From assembly GCA_023333565.1 (NCBI GenBank), contig JAJKFH010001226.1, positions 124,001-188,000 on the forward strand: 64,000 nucleotides of DNA, in the 5' to 3' direction. Source of the DNA: Puffinus mauretanicus. Taxonomy: Eukaryota > Chordata > Aves > Procellariiformes > Procellariidae. Below are positions 1 through 12,039 of this stretch, in pieces. The position numbers and the translations under genes were made by a program. Under the pieces are notes generated by a model. That model worked only from the letters and a program-made list of their open reading frames with translations. It ran no database searches and had not been told where the DNA came from. Position 1 is the first letter of the stretch; each line of letters begins with the position of its first letter.

Positions 1-292
1 AAAAAAACCCAAACAGGCAGAGAGGAAAGGGACAAGTTTAATGATAGAAGAAAAATACAGATATTGACAGTGGAAAACAGATAGAAGGGACATCTCTAAA
101 GGATTAAAATATTGCTACTTTCTATTTCCAGGTAAATGCAGTGTAACTCTTTTTTGAGTTTTCCATCATTCTCCTGAATTTTAAGAGGGAGATGCATCAC
201 TTGGTCATTTTTTTCTAATGTAGTCAGTATCCCAATCCAAAATTTAAAGGAGAGAGTAGGGGTTTGGAGGTCCAAAATTAGGAGGAGTGATT

Positions 293-298
293 TTTATT
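293..298 (-). terminator. Candidate polyadenylation signal AATAAA for SYNPO2
   Basis: The plus strand reads TTTATT, which is AATAAA in the direction of SYNPO2 transcription, about 1.66 kb after the stop codon. The only other exact match downstream of the stop is at 546-551. Neither can be confirmed without transcript 3' ends, and AATAAA is frequent by chance in AT-rich DNA. Confidence 0.25.
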
Positions 299-545
299 GG
301 CTTGATTAGGTTTTGATTCCAGTCTGCTTTCTGCATGTACAACCAAATGCATTCTTCTCAAGTGTGACTGCAGTCTGAGCTGCCATCATGGGACCAAACT
401 AAGGAGATTTTGTTCATACTGGGGAATGTTATCTTCATCGAGATAGATAGTTCTACTAAAATCCCTATGATATAAAAGATCCATAATCTGGTCTGTAGCT
501 AACTGGATGGTAGTTTAAGCAAATATATTAACAGATTCTGCCACC

Positions 546-551
546 TTTATT
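546..551 (-). terminator. Candidate polyadenylation signal AATAAA for SYNPO2
   Basis: The plus strand reads TTTATT, giving AATAAA on the minus strand about 1.41 kb past the SYNPO2 stop codon. It is the first exact AATAAA downstream of the stop. Usage is unknown. Confidence 0.3.
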
Positions 552-1961
552 CACAGATTGATGCTTTAATCTTTAGCTTCACACTTGGGATGGATTTTGA
601 TACCCTTAGTTGTGTGAAACAACACCTTGTTTCAGACCTAGCACCACTGATGTTAACAGGACTGCTTACTGAAAAACATGCTGAACTATTCAAATATAGC
701 TCTTTGATTTCTGCAAGGCTGTCTGTTCACTGCAGTATTATACCATAGGTTTCAAGACCACAGACTCTTAAGAATTTTGGACAGTAGCAGTATTTCAATA
801 CTTAGTCCCCAATACAAGTAAAAGGTGAAAGTATAAGACCAGAGTAAAAAGATTTAAAGTGGGAATTAGCACTGTAAAGCCCCAAATGAAAATAATAAAA
901 TGTGTACGAGAGACCAATAGGAAGACATGGTCATATTTATGATTTACCATGAAGTGCTAATTTCTGTGGCATACACTACTCTGGTTGCAAGAATCAGTAC
1001 TCTTGAATATATGTATGCCTTCTGTTCTCGGTCACTGTGCTTTCACAAGAAACTATTGCATTACATTGCAGCTGCAAAACCCAGCTCACCTCTCTGACTG
1101 TTCAATAATTTTGATTTACGGGCTTCTATCTTACTTGCTGGATTCAAGGCAAACGTTGGCTAAAAATGTGTCTGCATTTGGGATGTCAAATTTCCCCAAA
1201 ATGGGAAATCTTTAACAATTTTTCTAGCTGTCTTTCCACCTCCTTTAGTCTTCAGAACACTCCAGCATCTCTTATAGGACATTCTCTGTGAAATCACAGA
1301 GGCAATTCATGATTTTGGATCACAGCTGATCCACATAGCTTACAAACTAAGCCCCTGGCCGATCAATCAGATTCCTGTGGAAGGACCTCTGAGCCAGGAC
1401 AGATCTGACTGAATTCAGTGGGGCTCTGTGCAGGCCAAAGGTCTATCCAGTTGTATTCTGCTAGTGATCAGTCAGAGTCTAATACTGTATCTATTTTATG
1501 CTATGTTAGTAATACATATTACTATTAATATAATTTAATAAGGCACTTCTTTAAAAAAAAAAAGTCCTCAAATCCCTAGGTCATTAGAACATAGTTGGGG
1601 AGGGGGGCAGAAAGCAAGCTCTTCTCTATTAATTTGACATACCAGGAATATCGCTTACTATTGTTTCTGTTGTAGTAGTGCTAAAGCAAAAACCTAGTGT
1701 CCTGCTTACTTAATACAATGGTATCTATTCATTTCAGGATATTATGTGTATAAAGCATCTGATAATATGCATAAAAGTGCTAAAATTTGTATCTATTTCG
1801 ATTCCTTAGAAAAGTTCAAATATTTTGGACCCAGATTTGAGGTGATACATCTGATGTTATTAAGCAAGCTAAGGAATACTATTGGCACTGTTTGTGTGGC
1901 AGTTTACCACTGCAAACAATTGATTGCAAGCACAATGGACACTAAGTTTCAGCTGTGAGGT

Positions 1962-4174
1962 TTACTCTTCAATACTTGATGGCTTCCACACCTGTGCAGT
2001 GACGCCAGCTTTCTTTGCTGAAAATTTTGGCCTCGGAGCAGTAAACAAAGAGGATGTGGTGGTTTCTGGCTTAGAAAATGCAGAGTAGCTTGTAGGTGAA
2101 TATGATTCATTTACTGGGATAGAGGCATTTGACTGGAACGAAGGTTGTGAACTGTAGGCTGGCACGGAGTACACTGAAGATGCCCGGACGTTAGTAGGAG
2201 AGCCAGCACTAGGTGGTCTTAAAGGTAGAGCTTGCTTTGAAGTGGACAACTTCGATGTCTGCTTAATAGGAAGGCTTTCCTTAGTACTAGGAGGTTGAAA
2301 AGTAAATAAAGATGCATCGAGTTGATAAGGTTGATGTTTCATAATATCCAAAGCATTGAGACCTTTCTTAGGTTTTCTTTTTGTATTTTTGGTAGCAGCA
2401 GCAGACTTAGAGGAGGTCTTGGTAGCAGCAGGAGGGTAAGATGGGCAGTGGATGGGATTATAAGCAACAGGTGGAGGTGCTCGGACATTAGATGAATATT
2501 TCCAAGAAGCTGGTAAAGATGGAGTTGGAGATGAGGCTCGTGCCATGTTTGCCTGCACAGTCTCTGAATCCACCACATACTTCTCCATTCGAGAGTGCCT
2601 TCTGGCAAATAACTGTGCTCCTTTTCCACTCATAGCTGGTGGCATCTCAAAGGGTGGCTTTGTTCCTCCAGCACTTGGTGTGACTGGTGGTGTCTTGGAT
2701 GTATGGTTTGGACTCGCTAGGGTTGCCTGAGGCCCTTTGAAAGGACCAGCTAGGTTGAGAGTACTTGGGGGATGGGCAGGAGAATGAGGATACTGTGGAG
2801 ATTTGAGTGGTGCAGGATATGCTGCCTGAGGTGAGGCTGGTGGTGGGAAAGAAGGAGCCTTGTTAGAAGCCACAGCTGGAGGTGACCAAACCGGTGAAAC
2901 TGGAGTACCAGCAGTAGGAGAGACCTTGAGTGAAGGCTTTGGAGCAACAGGAGGAGGGGCCTTTTGTTTAGATGCTTGGGTCTGCATGAAATTGCAAGCT
3001 TCTGCTCCCAAACTGAGGTAGTCTTCTTCAGGTCCTGACTCAAAACCAGCTCCAGTACCTTTTTTGCCCTCTGCATTGTGTACAAGGGACAACAGGGCAG
3101 GATTAGGACTTACTTTGTGTGTTTCTTTGAAAGTGAACATGGGTTTTGAAGTGCTTCTTCTCTTTGCCTCTTGCAGTATCCCAGTTCTTTTGGCTGGCAC
3201 CGCAATCCTTTCATCTCTGGATGCTATGTGTTCTGTGGGCTCGGTGGATGACCACACAGTTGGGGCAGCTCTGCTGGCTACAGGAGCTGAAACAGGTCTG
3301 TATAAAGCCTCGGGTGGTGGGCTAATAGAGCAGTAAGGAGGTGGTGCTGGTATATCTGAAAGAGGACTAGTGGCATTTCTTGTGGGTGAAAATGGTGCAG
3401 CTGCTCGGTTTTGAACCCCAGAAGGGAAGGGTTTAGCTGTTTTATTCAAAGACGCTACTTTTTGAGCTTCAGAGGACTGAAAAGAGAGATTTGTGTCTGG
3501 TGCTAAGCCAAAGCCATTTTGTTGTACCATTTTGCTATGATTCTGGCTCATGTCTGTGTAGCTTTTGCTCACACAGGTCTGCTGTCTTGACATTTCTTCC
3601 TCTTTTGTTTGATAGACTGAAGAGCTTACTTTCTGGAAGCTCTCTGACATGGTGGCTTCCCTTCGTTCCTCTGTATGCACTGTGCGTGCCTTCATCTCCT
3701 CTTGCTCAGCTGTGATCTGATCCATCCTCTGCCGTCTCTTAGCAAACATGAGGGCCCCTTTACCTGTGCTCTCTGGAAGTGTCTGCATCTCGTCTCCACT
3801 TTTTATCTTCTTTTCAACCTCAAGTAGACCACTGTCCCAGTCAAATGTCACAATCTTATTGTCGTTGTCAATGTCAGAGAAGAAATCTTCATCTATGTCC
3901 GACTCGCTTGTTGCAAGCAAACTCACTTCAAAAGTGTTTTCTTTGTCCCCCTCTTCACCTTCACCTTCTTCACCCTCGTCTTCGTCACGTTCTAACTCCC
4001 CAGTACCGTAGCTAACTAAAGTATATTTCCTCGCCCTTTGACGACGCTTCTTGAACATCAACACCCCCTTGGAATTGGGATTGGGAGCTGCTGTCAGCAG
4101 CAATGCAATACTTTTACATTTAGATTTGGCTTCTTTGACCTGCTTCTCTGACAGACTCTCACTTCGCCGGAGCC
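1962..4174 (-). CDS. SYNPO2: SYNPO2 (synaptopodin-2/myopodin), large last coding exon
   Basis: This exon encodes the C-terminal 736 residues of synaptopodin-2, an actin-, alpha-actinin- and filamin-binding Z-disc and stress-fibre protein of striated and smooth muscle. The acceptor on the minus strand is a pyrimidine-rich tract ending CCATAG at 4175-4180, and the frame enters in phase 1. Numbering from the first residue of the PDZ exon, it holds residues 317-1052. Visible landmarks are a KKRRQRARK basic nuclear-localisation-like stretch, three copies of a GKGxxxFxxRRxRM-type motif (about 350-362, 453-466, 832-845), an acidic run (about 376-395), a PPPY WW-domain ligand (593-596; known in this family to bind BAG3), the family-typical VPAKRTGILQEAKRRS block (641-656), proline-rich linkers, and the end VWKPSSIEE followed by TAA. 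Human SYNPO2 is collinear as I recall it. Much of the exon is predicted to be disordered. The frame is intact. Paralogues SYNPO and SYNPO2L match less well. Confidence 0.97.
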
Positions 4175-7100
4175 CTATGGAAAGAATTGAAATGCACATT
4201 TAATTGCATGCAGCCCAGAAGAATACAAGGAGACTAATAACAAATAGTTCTGCGTTTATCTATACTGAAATTTACCCACTGTCCCCTTCCCCCATATTAA
4301 AACATTTATTTTCTTTTGCATGGAGAGGTTATTATACTTAAGCTTTTCCCACAATATCAACTGTGTTGTAAATTCCATACCCAGCATTCCTTAGAGTCAC
4401 ACCCATGCAAGTTCAAAGGCTACATCACTTTCTTTAGGATTTTCTTAGTTCAACAGGAACGTTACATGTGACTTTATTTCTAGCATTCTCAATTTTTATT
4501 CCCATACGTAATCTCAGCAGCAACAGGCAGACGGTATTTTCTCATTTATTCAGTTTCTATGGTCTGGTATTTACCAAGTGTTTGACCACAGTTCCTAGGC
4601 TTACAACAGACATTCCCAGCTAGGCAGGCCCATGACTGCTTAACATCTGAGACCAAATGAAACTGAGTGTATTCTGTCTGACGGTGGCAGCAGCTTCTGC
4701 CATTTATGTGTTTATTTTACTCATATGCATTACAAAATGTGTATAGTTGATAAAAGTCAGTATGCTTCTATGTATTAGCTATTTAAAAGCAAGTATACAT
4801 CCAAAAAGGCATACACAGAAACCATTAGCATTAACTTTCTGCCCCTTGGAAGACATGGGAGTTTGGCCAAGGTAGTCAATGAAAGCAGGTTTCAGTCTTT
4901 TAACAAGCATTACTTGCCTGAAACATAATCCAAAATTGTATAGGATATAACAGCTCCAGAATATTTATTTTGAAAACGTGGCAAGAATGAATACACATTT
5001 CAGAGCTGAATGGCGGAGGCTCAACTAACTTGTCAAGAGTATTTGCTAGCATATATCAATAATACATATTTCTTAAAGCATAAATTATTGGTTTTCATCA
5101 AGTCATGTGGAACAGGAATAGATGCAGCTGTAAAGCTAGTAGATGCAGTGTACATCAGCATGACTGCTTCCTTGTTATGTGACATGGAGCATATGCCTCA
5201 TGGGGCAACGCTAGTCAGGTGGTGTTCCTGTTTCTTTCCCTTCCTTATATTCTGCCACTGCATCTCACAAACGACAGCCTCAATAGCTTCTCCCTTTAAA
5301 AAAGCTAGAATTTAAAGCTTTTCCTGCCTAAATCAATGGTCCCCTTCCACTTAATTTCAAAAGGAAAAAACGTGCCTCTGATACATGAAAATAAAACAGT
5401 AAATTATTTACTATCTTTTGCTAGTATAAATAAAGCAAACTTATTAAAGAAAGCCATGTGATGTATTTTCTATTAATGATCCTTTTAGCCATGTCAGTAG
5501 ATGGAGCCTGATACTTCTCCTATTAAAGACAGTTGGAGTTTTGCCATTATGCCAGATGACAGCATGACTGGACCAATGATTCTCGCAAGAACCTATAAAA
5601 GAGAAAGGAGCATGGCACACGAACCAGCAATTTGTAATAATTTATTTTGAGAGGGCCAAATCACAAAATCCTTGGCTCAGTCCTTTGACAATCCAAATGC
5701 TTACAATAGTCACTGAAGACATTTTCCAAAAGTATGGGCTTTAGTTAGAGCGCCTCTGCAAACAGAAATGGTCGCCCTTCGCCCTTCAGTATGTAAGTTC
5801 TACGCATTCAGATAAGCTACTTGCATCAGCAGTGAGTGTTTTTCTAGGAAGGGGATTCACCAGGTACCCATACAGTTCTGTGGAAAGAAAAAATCCAAAC
5901 TTTTAATTTTGTTAGCATATTTTTTCTTAATTGGGCTGAATAGTTACTTAATCAATAGTTTCAAAAGATGGCAGAAGAAATGTTACCTGCTCAGGTAAAT
6001 ATAATCTGATTACTGTTCACAGAGAAAATTTCTGCTGAAGAGATCAAACACCTATAATAAATGTTCTTCTCTAGTTTAGACTTAAATGCTGCATTATAAC
6101 TTCTAATTTTACAAAAAACATGCATAGTATTTGCTGCACACAGATTATTCCCCTGTGCTTGGCAGTTTGTTTGTTCTAATGTGTAGATAGGATTTTACAA
6201 ATAATAATAATAAAAGCAAACATTTTTATAGATTCAATCAGTGGTTCCTAAGGATAATGACCTGCCACTAGATTAGAAGGAATTGAGATTGTCATAGTTG
6301 AGATGGGAAAAGGACAGAATCTATGTCCTACTTGAAAGCAGAGGTTATCTTGTAATAACGTAGTTCATTTTTTGTACTTTTGCCTTATTAGAGGGGCACT
6401 GCAAGTAATTCTCTAAGAAAGACAGGCACAGCCCCACAGTTGGTTCTAACTTTGCAACCAAAATGTAAAGCATGTGCACTTTTCTTTTATGCTTCATTTA
6501 ATATGCTAAAAATATGTGGATTGCATACAGACACTTAGGCATAAGTAACTGCTTAATCCACTTGCCAATAAGATACAAATGGTTATCATGCTAAAAATAT
6601 GCTTACAGAGGAATTAGCAGTGGGTTAGCAGACTAATTCCAACACTGCATGTGAAATAGCTTGTTGCTACAGTATATCACTGCACACATTCAAGCACCTT
6701 TCACATACTGCTACTGAATCCCCAGACAGGATTCTTAACATTGTTGGGAAAGAGCAAGCAACCAATAGAAAGGTCCCAAATGAATAAAATAATAAATAAA
6801 TAGATAAATAAATAAATAATATGTATCTACACTCAGTTAATTAATTGGATCCAGTTGCAAGTTTACTTTCATGTAAACTTCTTGGACACATTTTGAAGCT
6901 GACCTCTGGGTATGGGAGTCAGAAGAAATAGCATGTTCACTTTAAAGTCTAGAGAAGACTGACAAAACTGAAAGGATCATGTAACAGTTATACACATGCT
7001 AGTGTCTGTCAAAATCTCTTCGGCAGGCAACATCAAGCTTTTCTACTGGCCTTTTTTATTAACTTTTAAGAGCAGTGGCATGGCTTTGATTTTAGATGAT

Positions 7101-7566
7101 GCAAATGACAACACAAAGTTTTTGCTATAAAAGGAGAAATCTACAGGATTCACTTAGACATGTGCAAGCAGCTTGCTTTTTTTGTTAATATTCTACAGAT
7201 TGCCTCTGAATATACATTAGAAGACCAGCAAAATTCAGCCCTTTTTGGAGATGTAAGTAAGTACTTTTAGTTGGACAAAGTCATGAGTTAATTTCAAAGT
7301 GGAAGTCTACTAAGCAAAGTTATTCAGCACAGTTAAGGCACGGGTATACTCTGGGCTCATCACCAGGAGCATTGTATTACCCTGAAAAAATATATAAAGC
7401 AAGAACAGAAACATTGTTTAAAAGAAAAAGACAGAGGGAAAGTCAGAAAACTGCAGAAAAAAACTCTAAACATTTTTTTTCTAATGCAGTCTAAATTCTG
7501 AAAATATGTTTAAAGTTACAAAAGATGCCCTCAGGCAGTGCAAATGATTAGATGGGACATACTTAC
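4175..7566 (-). other. SYNPO2: SYNPO2 intron between the middle and large coding exons
   Basis: This 3.39-kb intron has a strong GTAAGT donor (7561-7566) and an acceptor ending CCATAG (4175-4180). It contains an AAAT-type microsatellite near 6784-6823. On the minus strand there is an exon-like acceptor at 7382-7384 with a 23-codon frame (see findings). The plus-strand frame at 5010-5315 shows no family similarity I recognise and is probably chance. I see no repeat family elsewhere in it. Confidence 0.9.
6784..6823. repeat. (AAAT)n-type microsatellite
   Basis: A run of AAT and AAAT units with one GATA interruption lies inside a SYNPO2 intron. Its length is likely to vary between individuals. 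Confidence 0.85.
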
Positions 7567-8360
7567 TTGCGTGCCTTGCCCTGTGCTTGAGAGGTCTGTG
7601 ATCCCTTTCCGAGTGCTGGTCGTCTTCTCCCTGCTCTGTGCCTTCTGATGGGATTGCAAAGGAGAGGAGGGAAGGAGGTGCTTCTGACTGCCCTCCTTCC
7701 ACTTGAGAATCAACACACCCCCTTTCAGCTAGAGACCTGGGTGCTTCCTTCTCCCTGTCCGAACAGTCTAGGATCACCTCCACCCTGGGGAGAGATGGAG
7801 CTGCACCTTGGATCCTCTTGACCTCTTTGCCACTAGAAAACTGGACTACTTTGCTTGACCATTGGATGTTGCCCTCTTTCACGCCCAGAGGAATTGCGAT
7901 TACAGGGCTAGTCCCATCTTGTTGTACACTGGGTCCTCTTCCTGAAGGGGTGCATTTTTCTGCCCCTAAGAGAGTCACAGCAGGAGCATTGGTGCCCTTG
8001 TGCGCGTCATTTGAGAGGGACAACTGCAGCTCAACCATAGTACCTGGCCTTCTTTCTTCTGTCTTCCCTCTGAAAGCAGCCTCATCTGTCATGAGCACTT
8101 TGGAAGTGCCTATCACTTTAGGAGTAATTCTGTGGCTTTGTGTGGTCTCTTGTTTTGTTTCAGAAAAGTGTATATTGCTTTCTCCTGCTCCTTGGTGAGT
8201 CTCACTGTATATCTCTGTGATGCATAAACCTCCATGGGGTGTCTCTTTCGCTGTGTTAATTTGCAGTGTAGTACTCTCCCTATAGTCCTCATTTTTTATG
8301 TTATCCTGCTTTCCATTTTCTCTTTCAGCACTCAAGGTTTCATTTATTCCATTGGAGGAT
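7567..8360 (-). CDS. SYNPO2: SYNPO2, middle coding exon between the PDZ exon and the large last exon
   Basis: This 794-bp exon encodes residues 52-315, plus one split codon at each end, of the window's SYNPO2 product. The acceptor TATGTATGTGCAG lies just above 8360 and the donor is a perfect GTAAGT (7561-7566 on the plus strand reads ACTTAC). Entry completes the split AG|A codon from the PDZ exon, and exit gives A|GG into the large exon; both join the frame exactly. Conserved stretches against recalled human SYNPO2 are ESTTLQI, VELQLSLS (about 160-167), LPRVEVILDCSDR (241-253), VEGGQSEAPPSLLSF (271-285), EGTEQGED and the basic KHRARHA end, which becomes RHARLRRSESLSEKQ after splicing. The rest is divergent and low in predicted structure, normal for this part of the family. 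If the donor is not used, the frame reads 21 more codons (including the now-unsplit junction codon) into the intron and stops at 7481. Confidence 0.96.
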
Positions 8361-8809
8361 CTGCACATACATAAACAAGTAATTCAAGAAATTAAGCTGC
8401 TGTAAGCACAGCAATTGTAAGTACAGTTACAAAAGCAATTTCTATATAGTTTTTTTTCCCCTATATTAATTGTGGCACCTGCTAGCAGGTCCATTTGAGT
8501 AGAAGAATTCTCCCAGAATGCAGAGGTCTTAAATTGAAGCATCTTTGTATCTTTCAAAATTCTTCAACTTAACAGTTCAGTAAGAAGGAGATTACACTAC
8601 TGCAGTAGAACTATGGTCCTACTACCATCCTTCTGCAATGTTGAATTATATCATTCCTAACATCAGTATGCTTTCATAGACACATTTCTGACAGTGTTTC
8701 CAGATAAATACTGCTGAGACTTCTGGGACAATACTTCTTCATATTTCACATGTGCATGAGAAAATTAACTTTGCATGACACCACAAAAGTGGTTAATTTT
8801 TGGCTCTGT

Positions 8810-8940
8810 GGCTACTACTGCAACTGTTTTAGGCACCATCCTCACATATAGTTCCTGTCCCAAATAGTTTACTCTCTAAGGAATAGATAAGTACTGGATG
8901 AGGATTAGAGGGAGGTGAATGAGTACTTAAAATATACATT
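8810..8940 (+). repeat. Decayed MIR/CORE-SINE-like fragment
   Basis: The stretch around GTTCCTGTCCCAAATAG followed by TTTACTCTCTAAGGAATAG resembles the ancient amniote SINE phrase of the form 'TCCCTGCCCCAAAGAGCTTACAATCTAA'. The match is to a remembered consensus, with roughly one base in three changed. Boundaries are approximate. Confidence 0.35.
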
Positions 8941-9840
8941 CAAAGAATTCCTGTGAGGATCATCACCCTCATATATCATGAAATAATTAAAACATTCTGG
9001 GCCTATTCCAGTGATCCAGTGAAAACGGGTACAGAACCCATGCAATATTTCCTAATTATTAAAAAATACATATTTCTAACTGACAAATGTTACTTTGACT
9101 TCCTGAAGCCTACTATATACCTCAGTGTAGCTCCCTTTTTTAAACTATTCATTTTCCTGGCCTAGTTAGGCTGTTTTACTGGTGTTAGAACTCTTAGTGT
9201 ACTCTCTGGCTTCTTCTTTCAGTACTCTGGGCTATACTGACTACTATTAATTTGAGAACAAACCTTTTCTGTACAGCAAGACTGCAGCATGTTATTAAGG
9301 CTTTCTGTTGACTGAAAGGTAGCAAAGCACTTTTTCAAATGAGGGAAGCAGTAGGTACTCTCAGTAAAGTATTAGTATCAAGTATTATGGAGATTTCTGA
9401 ATTCAAAAGCGGGTCCCAGGTATTCTGAAACTTTGGAACCCCCTACAAAGAAAGGCTGGAAGAGGCAACAGAAGAAATAAATCTGTCAGTGCACTGAAGA
9501 AACTTCAATATCACTTGCTTTTCTAGCCATGCAGCATACTGTTTGTAGCCGTCTGGGTCTGTCTCAAATACCACAAAATGTGTAACATCCATTAAACCAC
9601 ATATGGAGCTACATAAAGGTCAGACAGATTTTAATTTAGGGAGCTCCTTGTGAGTGCTGCTGGATTCCATCGTATTATGCTATTTGGATGATCAATTGTA
9701 CTGCTCTTAAGTTCAGATAAATTACAGAAATCTGTAAACATTTCCTTGTAAGATATGAAACTGGGGGCTGGGCCAGCTAAATGTTAGCCTTTATTGGTAG
9801 CTGAGTGATTGTGTGTACGTGTGAGAAAGAAAGATTTCCA

Positions 9841-9850
9841 CCTTAAAAGG
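9841..9850. promoter_or_regulatory. CArG box (SRF site) consensus match in SYNPO2 intron 2
   Basis: CCTTAAAAGG fits CC(A/T)6GG exactly. SYNPO2 is a known SRF/MRTF-responsive muscle gene in mammals, which makes the site plausible. Several such matches are expected by chance in 64 kb of DNA with this composition. Confidence 0.3.
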
Positions 9851-12039
9851 CCCGTGCTACTTATGGATATACTTATACTCTATATAGACATAAATGTGTA
9901 TCCACATGTCAAGAGGCAGAATACTGGGTTTGATCTCTTTTTTGACATGTAAGATTCTGTTTTGTTAAATTATTATTTTTGTTTCAGGTCTTTCCAGCTC
10001 ACTGCAGGAACAACACCCCTGGTGTAATTCCAGGAAGGAAGCAGAACTCATGGAGTCAGCACGGCAGGGTTTGTCTCAGAGTCATGTTTTACTCCCTACA
10101 TGGTGCATTTCATTTTGGTATGCACTGAGCACACTCCCTACTTCACCCTAGAAATTTTCTTTCTAGACTCAGCAGTAGCCCAAGAGTTGCTAACATTGAT
10201 GTGAAAAGGGCAGGCTAGTGTTTCTGTTTCTGTCCCCGCTCTCGATGTTTCCCGGATACATCTGTTCAGCATTTGTCGGGAAGGTCGGTAAGATGCTCCC
10301 CCACATGGCATCTGGAGAGTGCCTGCCCTGCAGGGTGTCTCTTCCCTCTGATCCTGTAAACCGAAGATTTTGTGGGCACTGCTGATCAGTAACTGACTAT
10401 GGTTTACAGGGGATTGGGAAAACTTTTTGTAGACATCAAAGGCCAAGTAGCATTTTAAAAACTACTTTAAAAGCCTATTTTTCCTCCCAGTAAGCTTAGT
10501 AAGAGCAGAATTAGGCCAACAATGAATGCTTATGAAAATCTCATCCTTCATGCAAGTTCAGGAACAGTCAGAAGCTTCCCGAGGAGAAATATTCTTCCCT
10601 GCCAGCGAAAGATGCTTGGATGTAAAGATCACTATTGGAACACCACTTTAATTAGGCATTATTCTTTCCTCACGATTTCCAGTGTTTTCTTGAGATGGCT
10701 GCTAACAAGTGGCTACTCAGGAAAGGAAGGATTTGCTTCTCATTGCTCTCAGAGGATGCTAAGACACTTCCTGAAAAATCCTTCTGGTGGTAGTGCTGAG
10801 AGGGCTACTACCCACAAAGAAGGTGGCAGGGGAAGAGAAGTGTTTCCATTTATTCTCCCCTACCCTGGAAGATACTGACAGTAGGGGTGGGAGTTGGCGA
10901 AGATGAGCTGATGAGAAGAAATTCAAAGATTCTCACGGTGAATTCCTTTAGAACACTTTAGTCACTTTCAGAGTGTTGAGCAACTGCAATTTTCTTAAAA
11001 TTTCTAACAGACGCAGTTTCATTCCATGAAACACTGAATTATGTGGTCTAAGCACTCTGTTTTTGTTCTGATTTTTAGGACATGTCTTGCCGTTCACCAT
11101 ACATTCAAGCAGGGGCAATGGAGTGAATGGAAGATGTGCTGTCACTTTCACTAAGCGTACTGCAGCCTTCAGACCAACTGAAATATCAGTTATAGAGCAG
11201 CAACAGGCAGGAGTCAAAGCATATGGAGCTATTTCTATGGCTGCAAAGAAGACAGCTGGTCAGCCACAAATATCATTTTTACAAGTGCTGTTCCAGTAGT
11301 CATGTTATGAATTAAAAACATAAGAATGCAGATATCACATGAGGAGCATTCAAATGGGTACACTGCTGAGCCAGAAACAAGAGCTGTGCACTATGGAGAA
11401 GGTAAGCTGTAATCCTCAGCTATCACTGTTCCCCTGATCTCATCACATTGATCCATTACTCAGCCCAAGACAACATGCACAGACAGGCCACGCAAAATGT
11501 CTGTTACAAATAAAATGAATACTCCTTGAGAGCATCTTGATTTGAAGGCAGATTGTAACTTTGAACTGCTAGACACTTTAGAAAAGTTCCTTTGCGCAGA
11601 TTGCAGAAACCACAGAGGAATTTCACGTGCTGTTTAGACATCCCTGGTAACCACAGACAAGTGCCTCTTTTGCACCAGAGTCCTTTCAGCCTTTCCAACG
11701 ACACTGCTCTGTTAGCTGTTGTGATGAATCCTGACCCCTTCTGTCCTCCTGGTCCTCCTGTGGGAGAGCAGACACAGGGAACTGCAGTAGCTCAGGGGGG
11801 AGCCATAATTCTTTACAAGGAGTTTGGAAGTCTCAGGTCTTTCCCTCCTCTTCTTACCCACACTGAAGGCAATTCAGAGTTCATCTTGTCTGAATTCACA
11901 AAGTCTGGAGAGAATGTGCTTACCGGTGGTTCTGAACTCAAGATTGCATGCGTTACACTGATGACAATTACAGAACAGTCATTAGAATAGACTGATGTGC
12001 AGTGAGCAGTAATGCTGGCTTGCTTGCAAATTCATAGGA

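Larger units (their letters stand above)
1..1961 (-). other. SYNPO2: SYNPO2 3' UTR and/or downstream region
   Basis: This AT-rich sequence lies directly downstream of the SYNPO2 stop codon (TAA, 1962-1964 on the complement). I find no convincing coding frame. Minus-strand AATAAA signals occur at 546-551 and 293-298, so an unspliced 3' UTR of roughly 1.4-1.7 kb is possible, but cleavage sites cannot be seen by eye. In mammals some SYNPO2 isoforms splice from the end of this exon to another exon further downstream, so part of this region may be intron in some transcripts. There is a 12-base A run at 1553-1564. Confidence 0.55.

Noticed and set aside
2339..4015. Several open frames antisense to, or overlapping, the large SYNPO2 exon (for example 2545-2730, 2750-3085, 3064-3336, 3748-4011)
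   Set aside because: They are shadows of the SYNPO2 coding frame; their Pro/Leu/Ser-rich compositions follow from the real codons.
7818..8198. 126-codon plus-strand frame
   Set aside because: It is antisense to the SYNPO2 middle exon, whose frame is supported by homology and splice phase.
11917..11960. Minus-strand donor-like sequence (plus strand GCTTACCGG) considered as the end of an upstream SYNPO2 exon
   Set aside because: It lies downstream of the PDZ exon in transcription order, and the adjoining sequence does not encode any SYNPO2 residues.
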